Part shown: positions 1 to 9,133 of the stretch, piece by piece
How the letters are laid out: every line of letters begins with the position of its first letter
Position numbering within the stretch: position 1 is the first letter of the stretch
Source: Chrysophaeum taylorii
Lineage: Eukaryota; Sar; Pelagophyceae; Pelagomonadales; Pelagomonadaceae
Assembly: GCA_029834535.1 (NCBI GenBank)
Contig: JAQMWT010000473.1
Location: forward strand, 1-52,013
Length of the DNA: 52,013 bases
Direction of reading: 5' to 3'
Position numbers and translations under genes: made by a program
Notes under the pieces: generated by a model
Told to the model about the DNA's origin: nothing
What the model saw: only the letters and a program-made list of their open reading frames with translations
Databases searched by the model: none

Positions 1-180
1 ACACACTGACTGACATCTCCCAATTAATTATTGTGGATAATCTCTCTCTCTCCCTTCTCAACGGAACGAACACAACCTGATTTGCCTACATACTACACTT
101 GTACGAATGACGTACATCTAGACGAACTACTTCTATGCGCTCTGGCTTGACGGGTTCATGCGCTTGGCGCCCTCGGGCAG

Positions 181-624
181 TCAAGCGCCCTCAAAGGTGC
201 TGCGTTGAAGACGCGGCCATATCGACGTCGGAAGCGGTTGAAGGTGAGGTGGGCGGGAACGGTGCGGCCAGGTGGGCGGGAACGGTGCGGCGGGCGCGGG
301 CGCGGGAGCGGGAGCGAACGGAGCGGGTGCCGCGGCTTTGGCCGAGGGGCGGAGTGTCCCGAGGAAAGCCTTGCGGAGCTCGGCGACTTTCATCTGGCGC
401 GTACCGGGCTTGCCGTCGGTCCTAGGGACTTGGAGCTTGAGGCCCATCAGCTTGCCCCTTCGCACGAGGTCCATCCTTTTGCCGTCTCGATCGACGTTGG
501 CGGCAGCTCCCTCGCACAGGGCCGCGAGGGCATCACGTTGGGCATCTCGGGTGGCCTCCGGAGCAGCAAGCCGTTCGCCCGTCGAGGCTGCGGCGCCGAG
601 GGCTTGAACCACTTGACCTGGCAT
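181..624 (-). CDS. Hypothetical Arg/Ala/Pro-rich open frame
   Basis: An open frame of 147 codons starting with ATG at 624. The first 95 residues are charged and mostly helical in character, with a basic stretch around residues 48-80 (DLVRRGKLMGLKLQV). The rest is a low-complexity Ala/Pro run. The frame just upstream in another phase also reads as helix (EIAEEARRLLDQFKHKYA), so a longer coding region may be broken by a frameshift near 620. I do not recognise the protein. GC-rich bias alone can keep such a frame open, so it may not be a gene. Confidence 0.25.
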   Translation of the reverse strand: MPGQVVQALGAAASTGERLAAPEATRDAQRDALAALCEGAAANVDRDGKRMDLVRRGKLMGLKLQVPRTDGKPGTRQMKVAELRKAFLGTLRPSAKAAAPAPFAPAPAPAPAAPFPPTWPHRSRPPHLQPLPTSIWPRLQRSTFEGA

Positions 625-1059
625 ACTTGTGTTTGAACTGGTCGAGGAGGCGTCGAGCTTCTTCAGCGATCTCGACGTGGTTGACCGGCCACTAACTGCT
701 CACCGCCGTTTAGCTGATTCTTGAACTTCATGAGCCGAATTTTGGATATTCTCGCGGGCGTATTTTGCTTCTACTACTCGCGTCCTCTCGTGTATCTGGC
801 AGCTGTCACCACTGACTAATAAACTAAAGTCCGGCCCAATGCATGGGCGTCGGCTATTACTCAGCACCGTGGCGCGTGCTGAGTCGCCGGGCGGTCAGGC
901 ACGTAGATGGTCTGTCGCCAGTTGTCTGGTCTTGAGCGAGGGAGACCATATCTTCGTGCTTATGTGAAATATTCGGAATGCCTTGATGAGACCCGGCCGT
1001 ACGTGAACTATATTCGCCTCGTTTTTGAGACCGCGGACATTCGGACTCACTGTCAACTT

Positions 1060-1212
1060 CGTCGTCAACTTCCTTCCACGCCCCCCGGCCATACCTCCCT
1101 CCCGCTGCGAACGTTCCGGAAGCCAACCGGCCCGTTCGGGGCGAGACAACTCGCCGGGAGGACCGGTGCCCTCGCAAGGCGAACAGGTGCCAACCTACGC
1201 CGGGAGGACCGA
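1060..1212. repeat. Dispersed repeat block, copy 1
   Basis: This block resembles 11980-12103 closely. Both contain the run GCCCCCCGGCCATACC, then a CTGCGAACGTTCCGG segment, CCAACCGGCCCG, and GTGCCAACCTACGCCGGGAGG. The two blocks lie on either side of element A at comparable distances. No coding content is convincing in either. Confidence 0.6.
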
Positions 1213-1415
1213 TTCCGTCACAGGAGCGGGTTCCGAAGGCACCGTCCTCCATCGCGAAGTATGGCGCTATGAGAGACTTAAAGTTGAGGTGGACAATAGG
1301 GTAGGGTCAAGGCGCGTCATTAGGGCCAGGGCTTAGGTTGGAAAAAGTTAGAAGGGGGCGTAGTGCTGCTAGTGACTACGACGAGCTCGTTTAGCTCCTG
1401 CGACTCTTGCGCGCA

Positions 1416-1686
1416 TTACGGCGTGGCGTTCGTCTCAGCGCGCGCATCGCGTCCTCGTCGCCGGCGTGCGCTTCTTCTAAACGTTTGTCGCCTTGCGACG
1501 TGGCGCAGACGATCAGCCTCGCGTTCGTCCTCGAGCGCGCGCATCGCGTCTCGTCGCCGGCGTGCGCTTCTTAGACGATCATCACGCCGCTCTGCAATTG
1601 CAATGCGCTTGGCCTCGCGTTGACGCTCAAGCAGCATCGCCGCATCTTCGTCGCCGGCGGCAAGAGCTTCACGACGAGCGGCCCGC
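1416..1686 (-). pseudogene. Distal part of a charged coiled-coil frame cut by element A
   Basis: On the minus strand the frame reads as a charged helix rich in Arg, Glu and Ala (QREAKRIAIAERRDDRLRS). It runs without a stop up to the left edge of element A at 1687. If the 9.7-kb element and one copy of its CCGC target duplication are removed, the frame joins in phase to the open frame at 11388-11744, which ends in similar sequence (DRFLERERGVLRDKMGRLR). The simplest reading is one coding region interrupted by the insertion. A chance in-phase junction (1 in 3) is not excluded, and no domain is recognised. Confidence 0.4.
1426..1572. repeat. Two-copy direct repeat in an Arg-rich frame
   Basis: A unit of about 51 bases occurs at 1426-1476 and again at 1521-1572, each starting GCGTTCGTC and ending CGGCGTGCGCTTCTT. 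On the minus strand it lies inside the Arg-rich open frame described at 1416-1686, so it gives a repeated peptide segment of the type RSARRRRDAMRALE. Confidence 0.6.
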
Positions 1687-2009
1687 TCTGGCAGTAACGC
1701 CCATTCCCCCCACTCGCCTGCCTGCCACCTGACTTACCCTGATTGTTGCTCTGGTATTGACCTTGCATTTATGGGGGGTGTCATCTTGACACCTTCACCT
1801 GCGCTTCCACTGGACCCAATGTACCGGGCATTTGCATTGCTTTCTTGCTGTCTTCTTGCTATTACCCTCTTTTGATTGTCCGATTTCGAGATGGCGTGAG
1901 GTATTGCGCTGAGATCGGGGTGGTTTCACCCGCGGTTCGGGTTGGGGGAAAGGGTTGTTGAGGTCCCTGGTCCGGCCAGGAGGGGCGGGTATCTGAGAAA
2001 ACCACTACA
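1687..2009 (+). repeat. Element A 5' LTR
   Basis: 323 bases, starting TCTGGCAG (the 3' copy starts TGTGGCAG, so the first dinucleotide has probably mutated from TG) and ending CCACTACA. It is followed at once by GTGGTCTCA, the expected primer-binding position. It matches 11058-11387 almost throughout. Confidence 0.9.
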
Positions 2010-2068
2010 GTGGTCTCAAAAACGGGAAATCGATAGTCCAACTCCCGGACTATCGATCTCCTGTTTTT
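2010..2068 (+). promoter_or_regulatory. Primer-binding region with a strong hairpin
   Basis: Right after the 5' LTR, GTGGTCTCA (2010-2018) is partly complementary to the LTR end (TGAGAAAACCAC, 1994-2005). Next, 2018-2039 and 2047-2068 form a 22-base inverted repeat with a 7-base loop; its two non-Watson-Crick positions are one G-U and one A-C. This is where a tRNA primer normally binds. The TGG start also fits an ordinary tRNA site, so self-priming is only a hypothesis. Confidence 0.5.
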
Positions 2069-2480
2069 CGGCGGCGAGTCGGTTCGTAACGGTCGAGTGA
2101 GTGCGAAGCCGACGCATTTGTGGGTGAAGATCCAGAGGATCACGGGTACCGCCGCGGGGTTCATTTTACGTGATTCGGATCGAACGGGGAGCGGAGTCAT
2201 TACGACTCATTGAGGCAAACATCGTAAACCTTTTTACGAGGCAAAGGCAGAGTAAGACCTAACTTAGCTCGCGCGAGGCAGACCACCTCCCTGACGGCGA
2301 GCGACAGCACCGGGAAGGACGTCCATAGTCTTCACGCGCAAGGCAAATACTTCCGTAAGTCCAGCGCACCGGTACAGCGCGCAGTCAGACGGCTGCCGGC
2401 AATTGTCGTCTGACGAAAAGGATACAACAAGTGAGTTGTGAGCGTCCGGATTAAGCCTATTATCCGGGCAAAGCGCGGTC

Positions 2481-5084
2481 ATGGCAGAGAGGCCAATGAC
2501 AGAACGACCGCAGTGGTTTCGGGACGCACAGGAGCGTCTGCAACGATTCAGTGCAGGGACTCCATTTGCGTCTATTGGGAGAACACCGTTCAGTACGCCC
2601 TTTCAACGGCCGGAAGCCGAGGAAAGTGGCATCGGAAGAGAGGCAAGATCATCTGATAGCCTCGACAGCCCCCCAAGCGTGGTCATCCTTCCGGATCCAC
2701 GCGCCGGCGAAGGGGGAGCTACGGTTGCGCCAGACGCAACTTCAAGACCGGGTGAGCCGACGTTCCCGTACGCACGACCCTACGAACGTGCGATGAATGC
2801 TACGGAGTCATCTCGAGCGGAACCCGGACCGTTTACGGCGATGCGTGGACCAGAGGAGAGTGCACCTCCTAGGCCACCATCTGCGAATACGAGAGCGACA
2901 GATTTTCGCGTGGATGTCGACCCCGAGGTTCTGCAGACCATCGGCGAACGATTCGAGATGTACCAATCGCAGATCGAGCAAGTCATACGTGAACTTGGGA
3001 GCACCCGCCGCGACGCTCAACAACAACGCTCAGAAGTGGAGCGGCAGCGGATCGACAACGATCGACTTCGACGAATGGTGGAGGAATCCATGCGGGCGCA
3101 TGCTCGAGAGGCACGGCCAACCTCTCCGGATGCTACTCGTGTTACGCCCGACGATGATGACGCTGTATCGGCACTGACCGATGATCAGCCACCGCGAAGT
3201 CGACCGGAGCCTACCCCGCACCATCATACTGATCCCGGTTCGGCGCATCGTCGTGACGAAGAAGAGATACTTCATGTCAAGAAGGGGGCTGCTGGTATGA
3301 CACGTATCACGTTTTCGAATCTCACAGGGCAAATTACTAAGGACCGTGATGAGGTGGACGCGTGGTGGATGCAATTGCGGCGTATGATGGAAGGCAAGAT
3401 TGATAAACCCTCAATAGCGATGAATGTGATTGGAGGCGAGTATCAACTCGCCCCTATGGAAGCTTATCGCAAATGGGAAGCTGAACGGCCGCAGATGTGG
3501 AAACAATACAAGGATGGGACCATCACACTGAAAGAGTTGCGCCAGCATGATGAGGACTGTCTGGGTGCTATGCAAGAGGCGACGAAGCTTCCTTGTCCAC
3601 CTCGGGCTACGGTTGAGGAGCTTGAACGTGAATGGTTCAATTTACGGCAAGGGAATTTGTCATTGAATAAGTATATCGCGCGATGGGTGCAGAAATTCGG
3701 CCAGTGGAGAGCAATGTCAGGTCGCGATACTGATCCGGCTGCGTTCCGTTCGCACTTCATTGCTGGTCTCAATTCTGAGCGCTTGCGGACGAACGTCGAA
3801 CTTGCTCAGGCCTCACCGCATATGAAAGCATATACTCTCACCCTCAACGACGTCATTCAATTGACCATCCAGATTTCCAAGATTCTGGAAGCCAACCCTA
3901 CTGCCAACATCGAAGAGGCGATTAAGAAGGAGAAGGGAAAGGAGCGCGCACCACGGATGAGGAGAGAGCAGCAGAGGCAGCAGCTGCAGCCAGTCCAACG
4001 GGTTGGTTATGTTACTGACTCGGGAGTTGGAACCTGGCTACCACAGGGGATAGATAATCATACGCGTCAAGCAATTACGACGTGCCTCAGTTGCGGCCGG
4101 CATGGTAGTTTTAACCACGACAACGGTGTGTGTCCTATGCCGGACAATCCCTCGAGGAAGAGGCGTGCTGCTCAGACGTTGACGAATGCGGGTTTTCCAG
4201 CAACGCCAGAGGGACAGGAGCAATACCGACGGACGCTTTTAGCTGCAGCAGGACAGGCTTCAGTGACTCAGCTAGCGCCGCGCGTTGTGCAACAGCCGCA
4301 GGTGGTCTACACAGCAGCACAGGTGCCAGGTGCAGGTCAACAGCAGCTGGTTGCAGGCACTCAACAGCAGGTGGTCCGAAGGCAGCCCGCAGTGCAGCGG
4401 ACCGCTCAGACCTCGGTGCGCCTGGAGGATCTGACTACGGCTCTCAACACGATGAACTTGATTCGTCAGGCACAGCAGACGGCTTCGCCGGGTAGAAGGC
4501 AACAGTCTCAGAGAGCGAACCCTAGCCAGCACAATGATGGTGTCGCCGCTCAGTGGCTTGAAGTGCTTGGCGAAGATCAGGATGACACTAAGCGAGCGGA
4601 CTACTGCACTGTGCAGTATTCTGAGCTCATGGAGGGCAACGTGTATGACGATGACGATGTTGGGGGCGATGATGATAGCTTCTCTGCAGAAGGCTATTCC
4701 CCTGGTGACCTCATGGAACCTCCTTCCTTTTTGGTCATCACTGAAGACGCATGGGTGGAGGAGCAGGAGCAAAGTACCGAAGTGACTGGAGTTGCATCTA
4801 GAGTTCTCTCGGAAGACGAAGATAATCGTGACGAATTGGGGTATACGATTGTTCGTGTGGGACAAGACACCTTGGTTGCCATGGATATAGTGCCACCGAG
4901 GGACGACTGTGCCGAGCGTTATGCCGCTCACCCTTCCATCTCTTCGGATTTCGAGAGTTTCTGCCCTCAGTCTGCGTTGAATACCACTCAGGATCCCGAC
5001 CATCGTGAAAATAAAGCCGTAAGGTACGATGGCACGAGATCCGCCTCTTATACGTATTTGCCTGTGGCTATCTCTTCGCTATAA
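2481..5084 (+). CDS. gag: Element A Gag polyprotein
   Basis: 867 codons from an ATG (MAERPMTERPQW) to TAA at 5082. The N-terminal 250 residues are polar and low-complexity with a coiled coil around residues 155-205. A retrotransposon Gag core follows at about 275-470 (DAWWMQLRRMM; EREWFNLRQGNLSLNKYI; FIAGLNSERLR). A variant zinc knuckle lies at C535-x2-C538-x7-H546-x4-C551; the usual spacing is CX2CX4HX4C. A Gln-rich stretch and an acidic C-terminal tail come next. The frame is intact, the only long undamaged frame of this element. Gag would build the particle that packages element RNA. Pol follows in the same frame after the stop. Confidence 0.85.
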   Translation: MAERPMTERPQWFRDAQERLQRFSAGTPFASIGRTPFSTPFQRPEAEESGIGREARSSDSLDSPPSVVILPDPRAGEGGATVAPDATSRPGEPTFPYARPYERAMNATESSRAEPGPFTAMRGPEESAPPRPPSANTRATDFRVDVDPEVLQTIGERFEMYQSQIEQVIRELGSTRRDAQQQRSEVERQRIDNDRLRRMVEESMRAHAREARPTSPDATRVTPDDDDAVSALTDDQPPRSRPEPTPHHHTDPGSAHRRDEEEILHVKKGAAGMTRITFSNLTGQITKDRDEVDAWWMQLRRMMEGKIDKPSIAMNVIGGEYQLAPMEAYRKWEAERPQMWKQYKDGTITLKELRQHDEDCLGAMQEATKLPCPPRATVEELEREWFNLRQGNLSLNKYIARWVQKFGQWRAMSGRDTDPAAFRSHFIAGLNSERLRTNVELAQASPHMKAYTLTLNDVIQLTIQISKILEANPTANIEEAIKKEKGKERAPRMRREQQRQQLQPVQRVGYVTDSGVGTWLPQGIDNHTRQAITTCLSCGRHGSFNHDNGVCPMPDNPSRKRRAAQTLTNAGFPATPEGQEQYRRTLLAAAGQASVTQLAPRVVQQPQVVYTAAQVPGAGQQQLVAGTQQQVVRRQPAVQRTAQTSVRLEDLTTALNTMNLIRQAQQTASPGRRQQSQRANPSQHNDGVAAQWLEVLGEDQDDTKRADYCTVQYSELMEGNVYDDDDVGGDDDSFSAEGYSPGDLMEPPSFLVITEDAWVEEQEQSTEVTGVASRVLSEDEDNRDELGYTIVRVGQDTLVAMDIVPPRDDCAERYAAHPSISSDFESFCPQSALNTTQDPDHRENKAVRYDGTRSASYTYLPVAISSL
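5082..5084 (+). promoter_or_regulatory. In-frame stop between Gag and protease (candidate readthrough stop)
   Basis: TAA in the context CTA-TAA-GGT separates gag from pol, which continues in the same frame. Exactly 11 sense codons lie between this stop and the protease Asp codon (5118-5120). Copy B3 has a TGA at the same spacing (21336-21338), while B2 has CGA there. The shared position suggests a stop suppressed at low rate to make Gag-Pol. This is inference. Confidence 0.5.
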
Positions 5085-7625
5085 GGTTCGAAATATTCCA
5101 TCATCGCTGCCGGTTTGGATGGCATGGCTGATTCCCCCTACATCGATCACCGCTTGTATCGCAAACTTGATCGTGACGGCAAAATCATCTATCGTCAGCC
5201 ACTCCCTACGATTCGTACTCTAAATGGGCCAGGAGGTTCGGGAGCTGCTTTTCGAGAATGGGTCATTCTCCGGATCTCCTTGGTGCCGACGACATCCATG
5301 CTGCTCATGTTCTTCGTTGGTCAAACGAATGGGCAGTTACTATTAGGAGCACGAGAATTACGACTCTTGGGTGCGATTTTGGATTATGCGGCAGAGAGAG
5401 CTATTTTTCGGCGTTCTGAAGTGACCATTGGAGTTCTCAAGAATCAGACTTCCGCCTCGCCACAAGACCAGCATGGAATTGTCCTTTACAATGATGCATT
5501 CGATGCGACTCCGCAGGTAGTGCAGATGTTCCCGACAGCTAAGCTTGCTGTGCAATACGGAAATATCCAAACTTGGACGCCAGTTGGTAAACCGTGGAGT
5601 TATGACAGTCTATTGCGCTCTATTCGTATCAGAGCGAGTCACCATCACGTTCCTCCCGGAGATCAGACTGCTGAAAGAGCGGAAGATCAACTTAAATGCC
5701 CTGCAGACGAGGAAGATATCATCCCTCATTTCGCGTACGTGACGAGTACTCGGTTTCTTCTTCCAAGCCAACCGTACTTCTTGGAGATGGAGTGCGATGT
5801 GCCGCAGGAAAAGGGTTACGTATTCCGTCCTCATAGGTCACTCCTCCAAGATCTCCGCCTTGTACCTGGTTCCTATTCATCGTATTGCGCTGACGAGCCC
5901 AACGAAGTTCATGTGGCTGTGGAGCACATTGGTGACGAACCCATTGGTATCGACCCCGAAGTCCCGGTGGTCGAAGGCGAGATCATGTCGCATAAAGGAT
6001 GTGTCAACATGCAGCTAGGAGCCACGGATGACGTGTGTCGTGCAACTCTTACGGCTGATGTTGACGACGATGAAGTCGAGGAGGATGTCTTGAGTGACAG
6101 ACCTCCTCCTCAGCCACCTCCAGATGAAGAAGTGAAAAAAACACCAGGAACGGAGATGGAGGCGACTGCTAAGGAGCTGCTATCTAAGCACGTCTCCTTG
6201 GTTTGGATACCCATCACCTACACCTTTGTCGTCGTCTACTTTGCTGGCGCTGGAGGATCAACGTTGGGTATCCGGCGATGCAATGAGCTATATGGCAGTT
6301 CATTTCGCATTGTCCTGGCTTTGGATGCTTGTCCTCAAGCCCGAGCCACCTTTGAGCTCAATTTTCCGAAGATTCCCTATGTTTTGCATGAGTTGGGGAA
6401 ATCTCATCGTCGTACATACGACTTGGTGTTGTCGTATTTACACTCAGATTTTTGGAAGCATTCTTATTTTCACGCCAGTCCGCCGTGTATCTATGGATCG
6501 ACTGCCAATTTGCACTACAGGGACGCACGCAAGGGCGCTACTATTACTTCTTGGGTCCTGCGTCACTTCCGCAACGCACCTTATGTGATTGGACGATGGA
6601 CGCTAGAGCAGGAACCATCAGTGATCCCATTTGTGCACCACCAATTTTATGTGCCGCGTATTGTCGATTTCTATAGTATCACACCAGAGTTCCTGTGCTC
6701 GCGCACGCGCCTACTTGCGTACAATGTTCGCTTGAACCTGCCTTTATTATCGCGTGTACCACCGAATTTAAGGGACCGTTTTGGGCCAGCGTTGGGATTT
6801 ACAGGTGGTCACCCGCTCATTATAGTGAACAGTTTCTCATCTACGCGCCCGGCTATCGGCCCTGCCTTCACGGTGACGCGCAATAAGCTCCACCTAGGAC
6901 CTCATTTCTCGAACACCCGTCCACTCACGTTGCAGATGCACCAGGAAATTATGACCGTTCCTGCTACGTGGCAATGGGGTGCGACAGTTTCAGAGACAGC
7001 AGCTATGAAGATGCTTGGCAGTATGGTGCCACCCGCGACTATGACGCGGATTGCGCTAGCAGTGCACAATTCGTTTGACCCTTCACTTCGAAATTTGGGT
7101 AAGTTGCGGAATATTGCGACGACTACGCTAGCCCAACCTGATCACCATATTCTACGGTTTTCACCTTTTGCTGTAGAGTCGCGCATTCCAACGCTCGACC
7201 CTGCCACTCGAAGTGTGTCATGGATTGCGCCCGATGAACTCTATTCTCCTGCGAGTCCTGCACCATCAGCTGCTGCCCCCACCACCCCGCCACCACCTTC
7301 AGTTACATCGCCTGGGACGGCTTCATCTTTTGCAGGGGGCACCGTCGCCACTGCTGTTATGCAGAGCAACCAAGTTGATAACCAGCCCTCCGCAACTGCT
7401 GAAGAAGAAGGCACCGCGAAAGAGCGACCAGCGTATTTCAATACGTACGACGTTCCGTGGGCGGACGCGCCTCACGACGAACATGGTCAGCCTTTACCGG
7501 TGATGCCTCCTCATTTAGCGGGTAAGGAGAGCATGCGGGTCATCCCTCCGACCGTCGCGCAGGTCGAAGAGGTGATGACTGAATTGGGTATTACAGAGTA
7601 TCCTGCTTTAGATGATGACGAGTAG
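5085..7625 (+). CDS. pol: Element A Pol part 1: protease plus C5-cytosine DNA methyltransferase
   Basis: Open from the gag stop to TAG at 7623; residue numbers count from 5115. A retropepsin-like domain comes first: active-site box LDGMADSPYI at the start and a second strand box (LLLGARELRLLGAILDY). The methyltransferase follows. Motif I is FAGAGGSTLG (about 376-385). The motif II region is VLALDACPQARATFELNFP. Motif IV is ASPPC with the catalytic Cys at residue 458 (codon 6486-6488). A candidate motif VI is LEQEPS, motif VIII is SRTRLL, and a motif X-like segment is LGSMVPPATM. A 200-residue linker leads to RT. The enzyme would methylate cytosine C5. The same order occurs in B2 and B5, so the domain belongs to the element. 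The closing TAG is absent from B2 and B5 and is probably a mutation. Confidence 0.85.
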   Translation, partial: GSKYSIIAAGLDGMADSPYIDHRLYRKLDRDGKIIYRQPLPTIRTLNGPGGSGAAFREWVILRISLVPTTSMLLMFFVGQTNGQLLLGARELRLLGAILDYAAERAIFRRSEVTIGVLKNQTSASPQDQHGIVLYNDAFDATPQVVQMFPTAKLAVQYGNIQTWTPVGKPWSYDSLLRSIRIRASHHHVPPGDQTAERAEDQLKCPADEEDIIPHFAYVTSTRFLLPSQPYFLEMECDVPQEKGYVFRPHRSLLQDLRLVPGSYSSYCADEPNEVHVAVEHIGDEPIGIDPEVPVVEGEIMSHKGCVNMQLGATDDVCRATLTADVDDDEVEEDVLSDRPPPQPPPDEEVKKTPGTEMEATAKELLSKHVSLVWIPITYTFVVVYFAGAGGSTLGIRRCNELYGSSFRIVLALDACPQARATFELNFPKIPYVLHELGKSHRRTYDLVLSYLHSDFWKHSYFHASPPCIYGSTANLHYRDARKGATITSWVLRHFRNAPYVIGRWTLEQEPSVIPFVHHQFYVPRIVDFYSITPEFLCSRTRLLAYNVRLNLPLLSRVPPNLRDRFGPALGFTGGHPLIIVNSFSSTRPAIGPAFTVTRNKLHLGPHFSNTRPLTLQMHQEIMTVPATWQWGATVSETAAMKMLGSMVPPATMTRIALAVHNSFDPSLRNLGKLRNIATTTLAQPDHHILRFSPFAVESRIPTLDPATRSVSWIAPDELYSPASPAPSAAAPTTPPPPSVTSPGTASSFAGGTVATAVMQSNQVDNQPSATAEEEGTAKERPAYFNTYDVPWADAPHDEHGQPLPVMPPHLAGKESMRVIPPTVAQVEEVMTELGITEYPALDDDE

Positions 7626-9133
7626 CTGATGATGAAGCATTTAATCTCGTGTTCGTGGGCATTTTTCGACGATGTGATGAGACCTGTTGATTCACCTGAA
7701 GTGACGCTCCGGTTCAAAGAAGAGAACCCGACTCGCGTCAAACTCTCGCCATATCGGTTGTCGAAAGAAGAGATTGAGTATTCGCGGATGCAGATTGAAG
7801 CGTGGACCCGAGACGGAGTTATTCGTCCCGCGAATTCTCCATGGGGGTTCCCTATTTTTATTTTGATGTTGCCTGAGAAAGGTGCTGAGCCTGGCACTTC
7901 CAATGCTTACAGAGCAGCTGTCGACCTACGGCGTCTCAATGCATTGCTCAAGGATGATAGCTGGCCGAGTGTGAGCATGCCTGACGCGTTGATTTTTCTC
8001 ATCGACAAGTTTTGTCGTTCCAGTTTGGATATTCGTTGGGGCTATCACAATTTACGATTGTCGCTAGATGCACAAGATGTGGTCACCTTCACTAGTCCTC
8101 TGGGAGCGTACAGCTACATGCGTCTACCTTTGGGAGTCAAACCAGCCGGAAGTTTGTTTTGCAAGCAGTTGAACACTGACTTGTCGAAATGGCTATATCG
8201 TGATGTCGTGGATCGACGATATTCTCGACGGTCACGCAGATACAACGAATCACTTGCAGTGCCTTGTGCAAGTTATTCCCCATCTCGCCTTGAAGGGGTG
8301 CAGCGCCAAGATCAAGAAGATTCATTTTATGCAAGAAGTCATTGAGTTTTTGGGTCATTTATCTACCCCGAACGGACTTCTTTCATCACCAAGGTCTTTA
8401 GAAGCCATCAGACACATGCCAATTCCTGGCACTTTGTCGGATGCTGACCCTACGAAGCAAGTGCGGTCTTTCATTGGAATGGGGTGTTTTTGCCGGCGTT
8501 ATGTAAGGAATTTTGCGAAAGTTGCAGAGCCATTAAGACAACTGACGTTGCCGGACGTAAAATTCGAGTGGACGAAAGAGTGTCAGGGAGCTTGGGATGC
8601 CATCATCGAGGCTATTGTCACTTCGAAGGGCGCCTATCATCCTGATTGCTCGTTACCTTTTTACATTCGAACTGATGCTTCCGCGCATGGGTTGGGTGCT
8701 TACCTATTTCAAAAGGTACCAGTCGTTGACGACGATGGAAGAGAAAGAATCGAAGAGAGAGCTATCGAGTACTGGAGTCGAACCGTGCCTAGGTCGATGA
8801 GGAAGTACGATCCTCGGCGCTTGGAACTCCTCGCAGTACTCTCTGCTCTCGAAAATTTCCGATTTTATATCGAAGGTCATCAGACATCATCAGACGAAGT
8901 TAGAGACGGATCATCGTAATTTAACGTTTCTGCGGGATTCGAATCATACGTCTGGACAGTTAGCACGATGGGCTATGCGGCTTGCTGCGTTCGACCGGGA
9001 ACTCGGATACAAGCCTGGAAGCTCCCCTGGCATGCGTATTCCGGATTGTCGGTCGCGCAACCCTATCGACAAATTGATCGAGAAAGATGAAGACGGGGAA
9101 CCGATCAATGAAGCTTTTTTGATTTTCCAATAA
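7626..9133 (+). pseudogene. pol: Element A reverse transcriptase and RNase H, broken
   Basis: Continues pol in the same frame after the TAG at 7623. RT motifs: NSPWGFPIFI (two extra residues relative to B copies), RAAVDLRRLN, SLDIRWGYHNLRLS, LPLGVKPAGSLFCKQ. The frame breaks near 8200, just before the catalytic box, which is read in the next phase as WIDDILDGH (x-Asp-Asp with Trp in the usual Tyr place). RT thumb and connection (FLGHLSTPNGLL, FIGMGCFCRRYVRNF) and RNase H (RTDASAHGLGAYLF; YDPRRLELLAVLSAL) follow. A 10-base duplication of CATCAGAC plus AT at 8878-8895 shifts the frame again. The last part reads to TAA at 9131, where other copies have Glu. Confidence 0.85.

Noticed and set aside
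7623..7625. Second programmed stop between methyltransferase and RT
   Set aside because: TAG-CTG resembles a leaky context, but B2 and B5 have sense codons there. B2 instead has a TAG between protease and methyltransferase that A and B5 lack, so neither is conserved.
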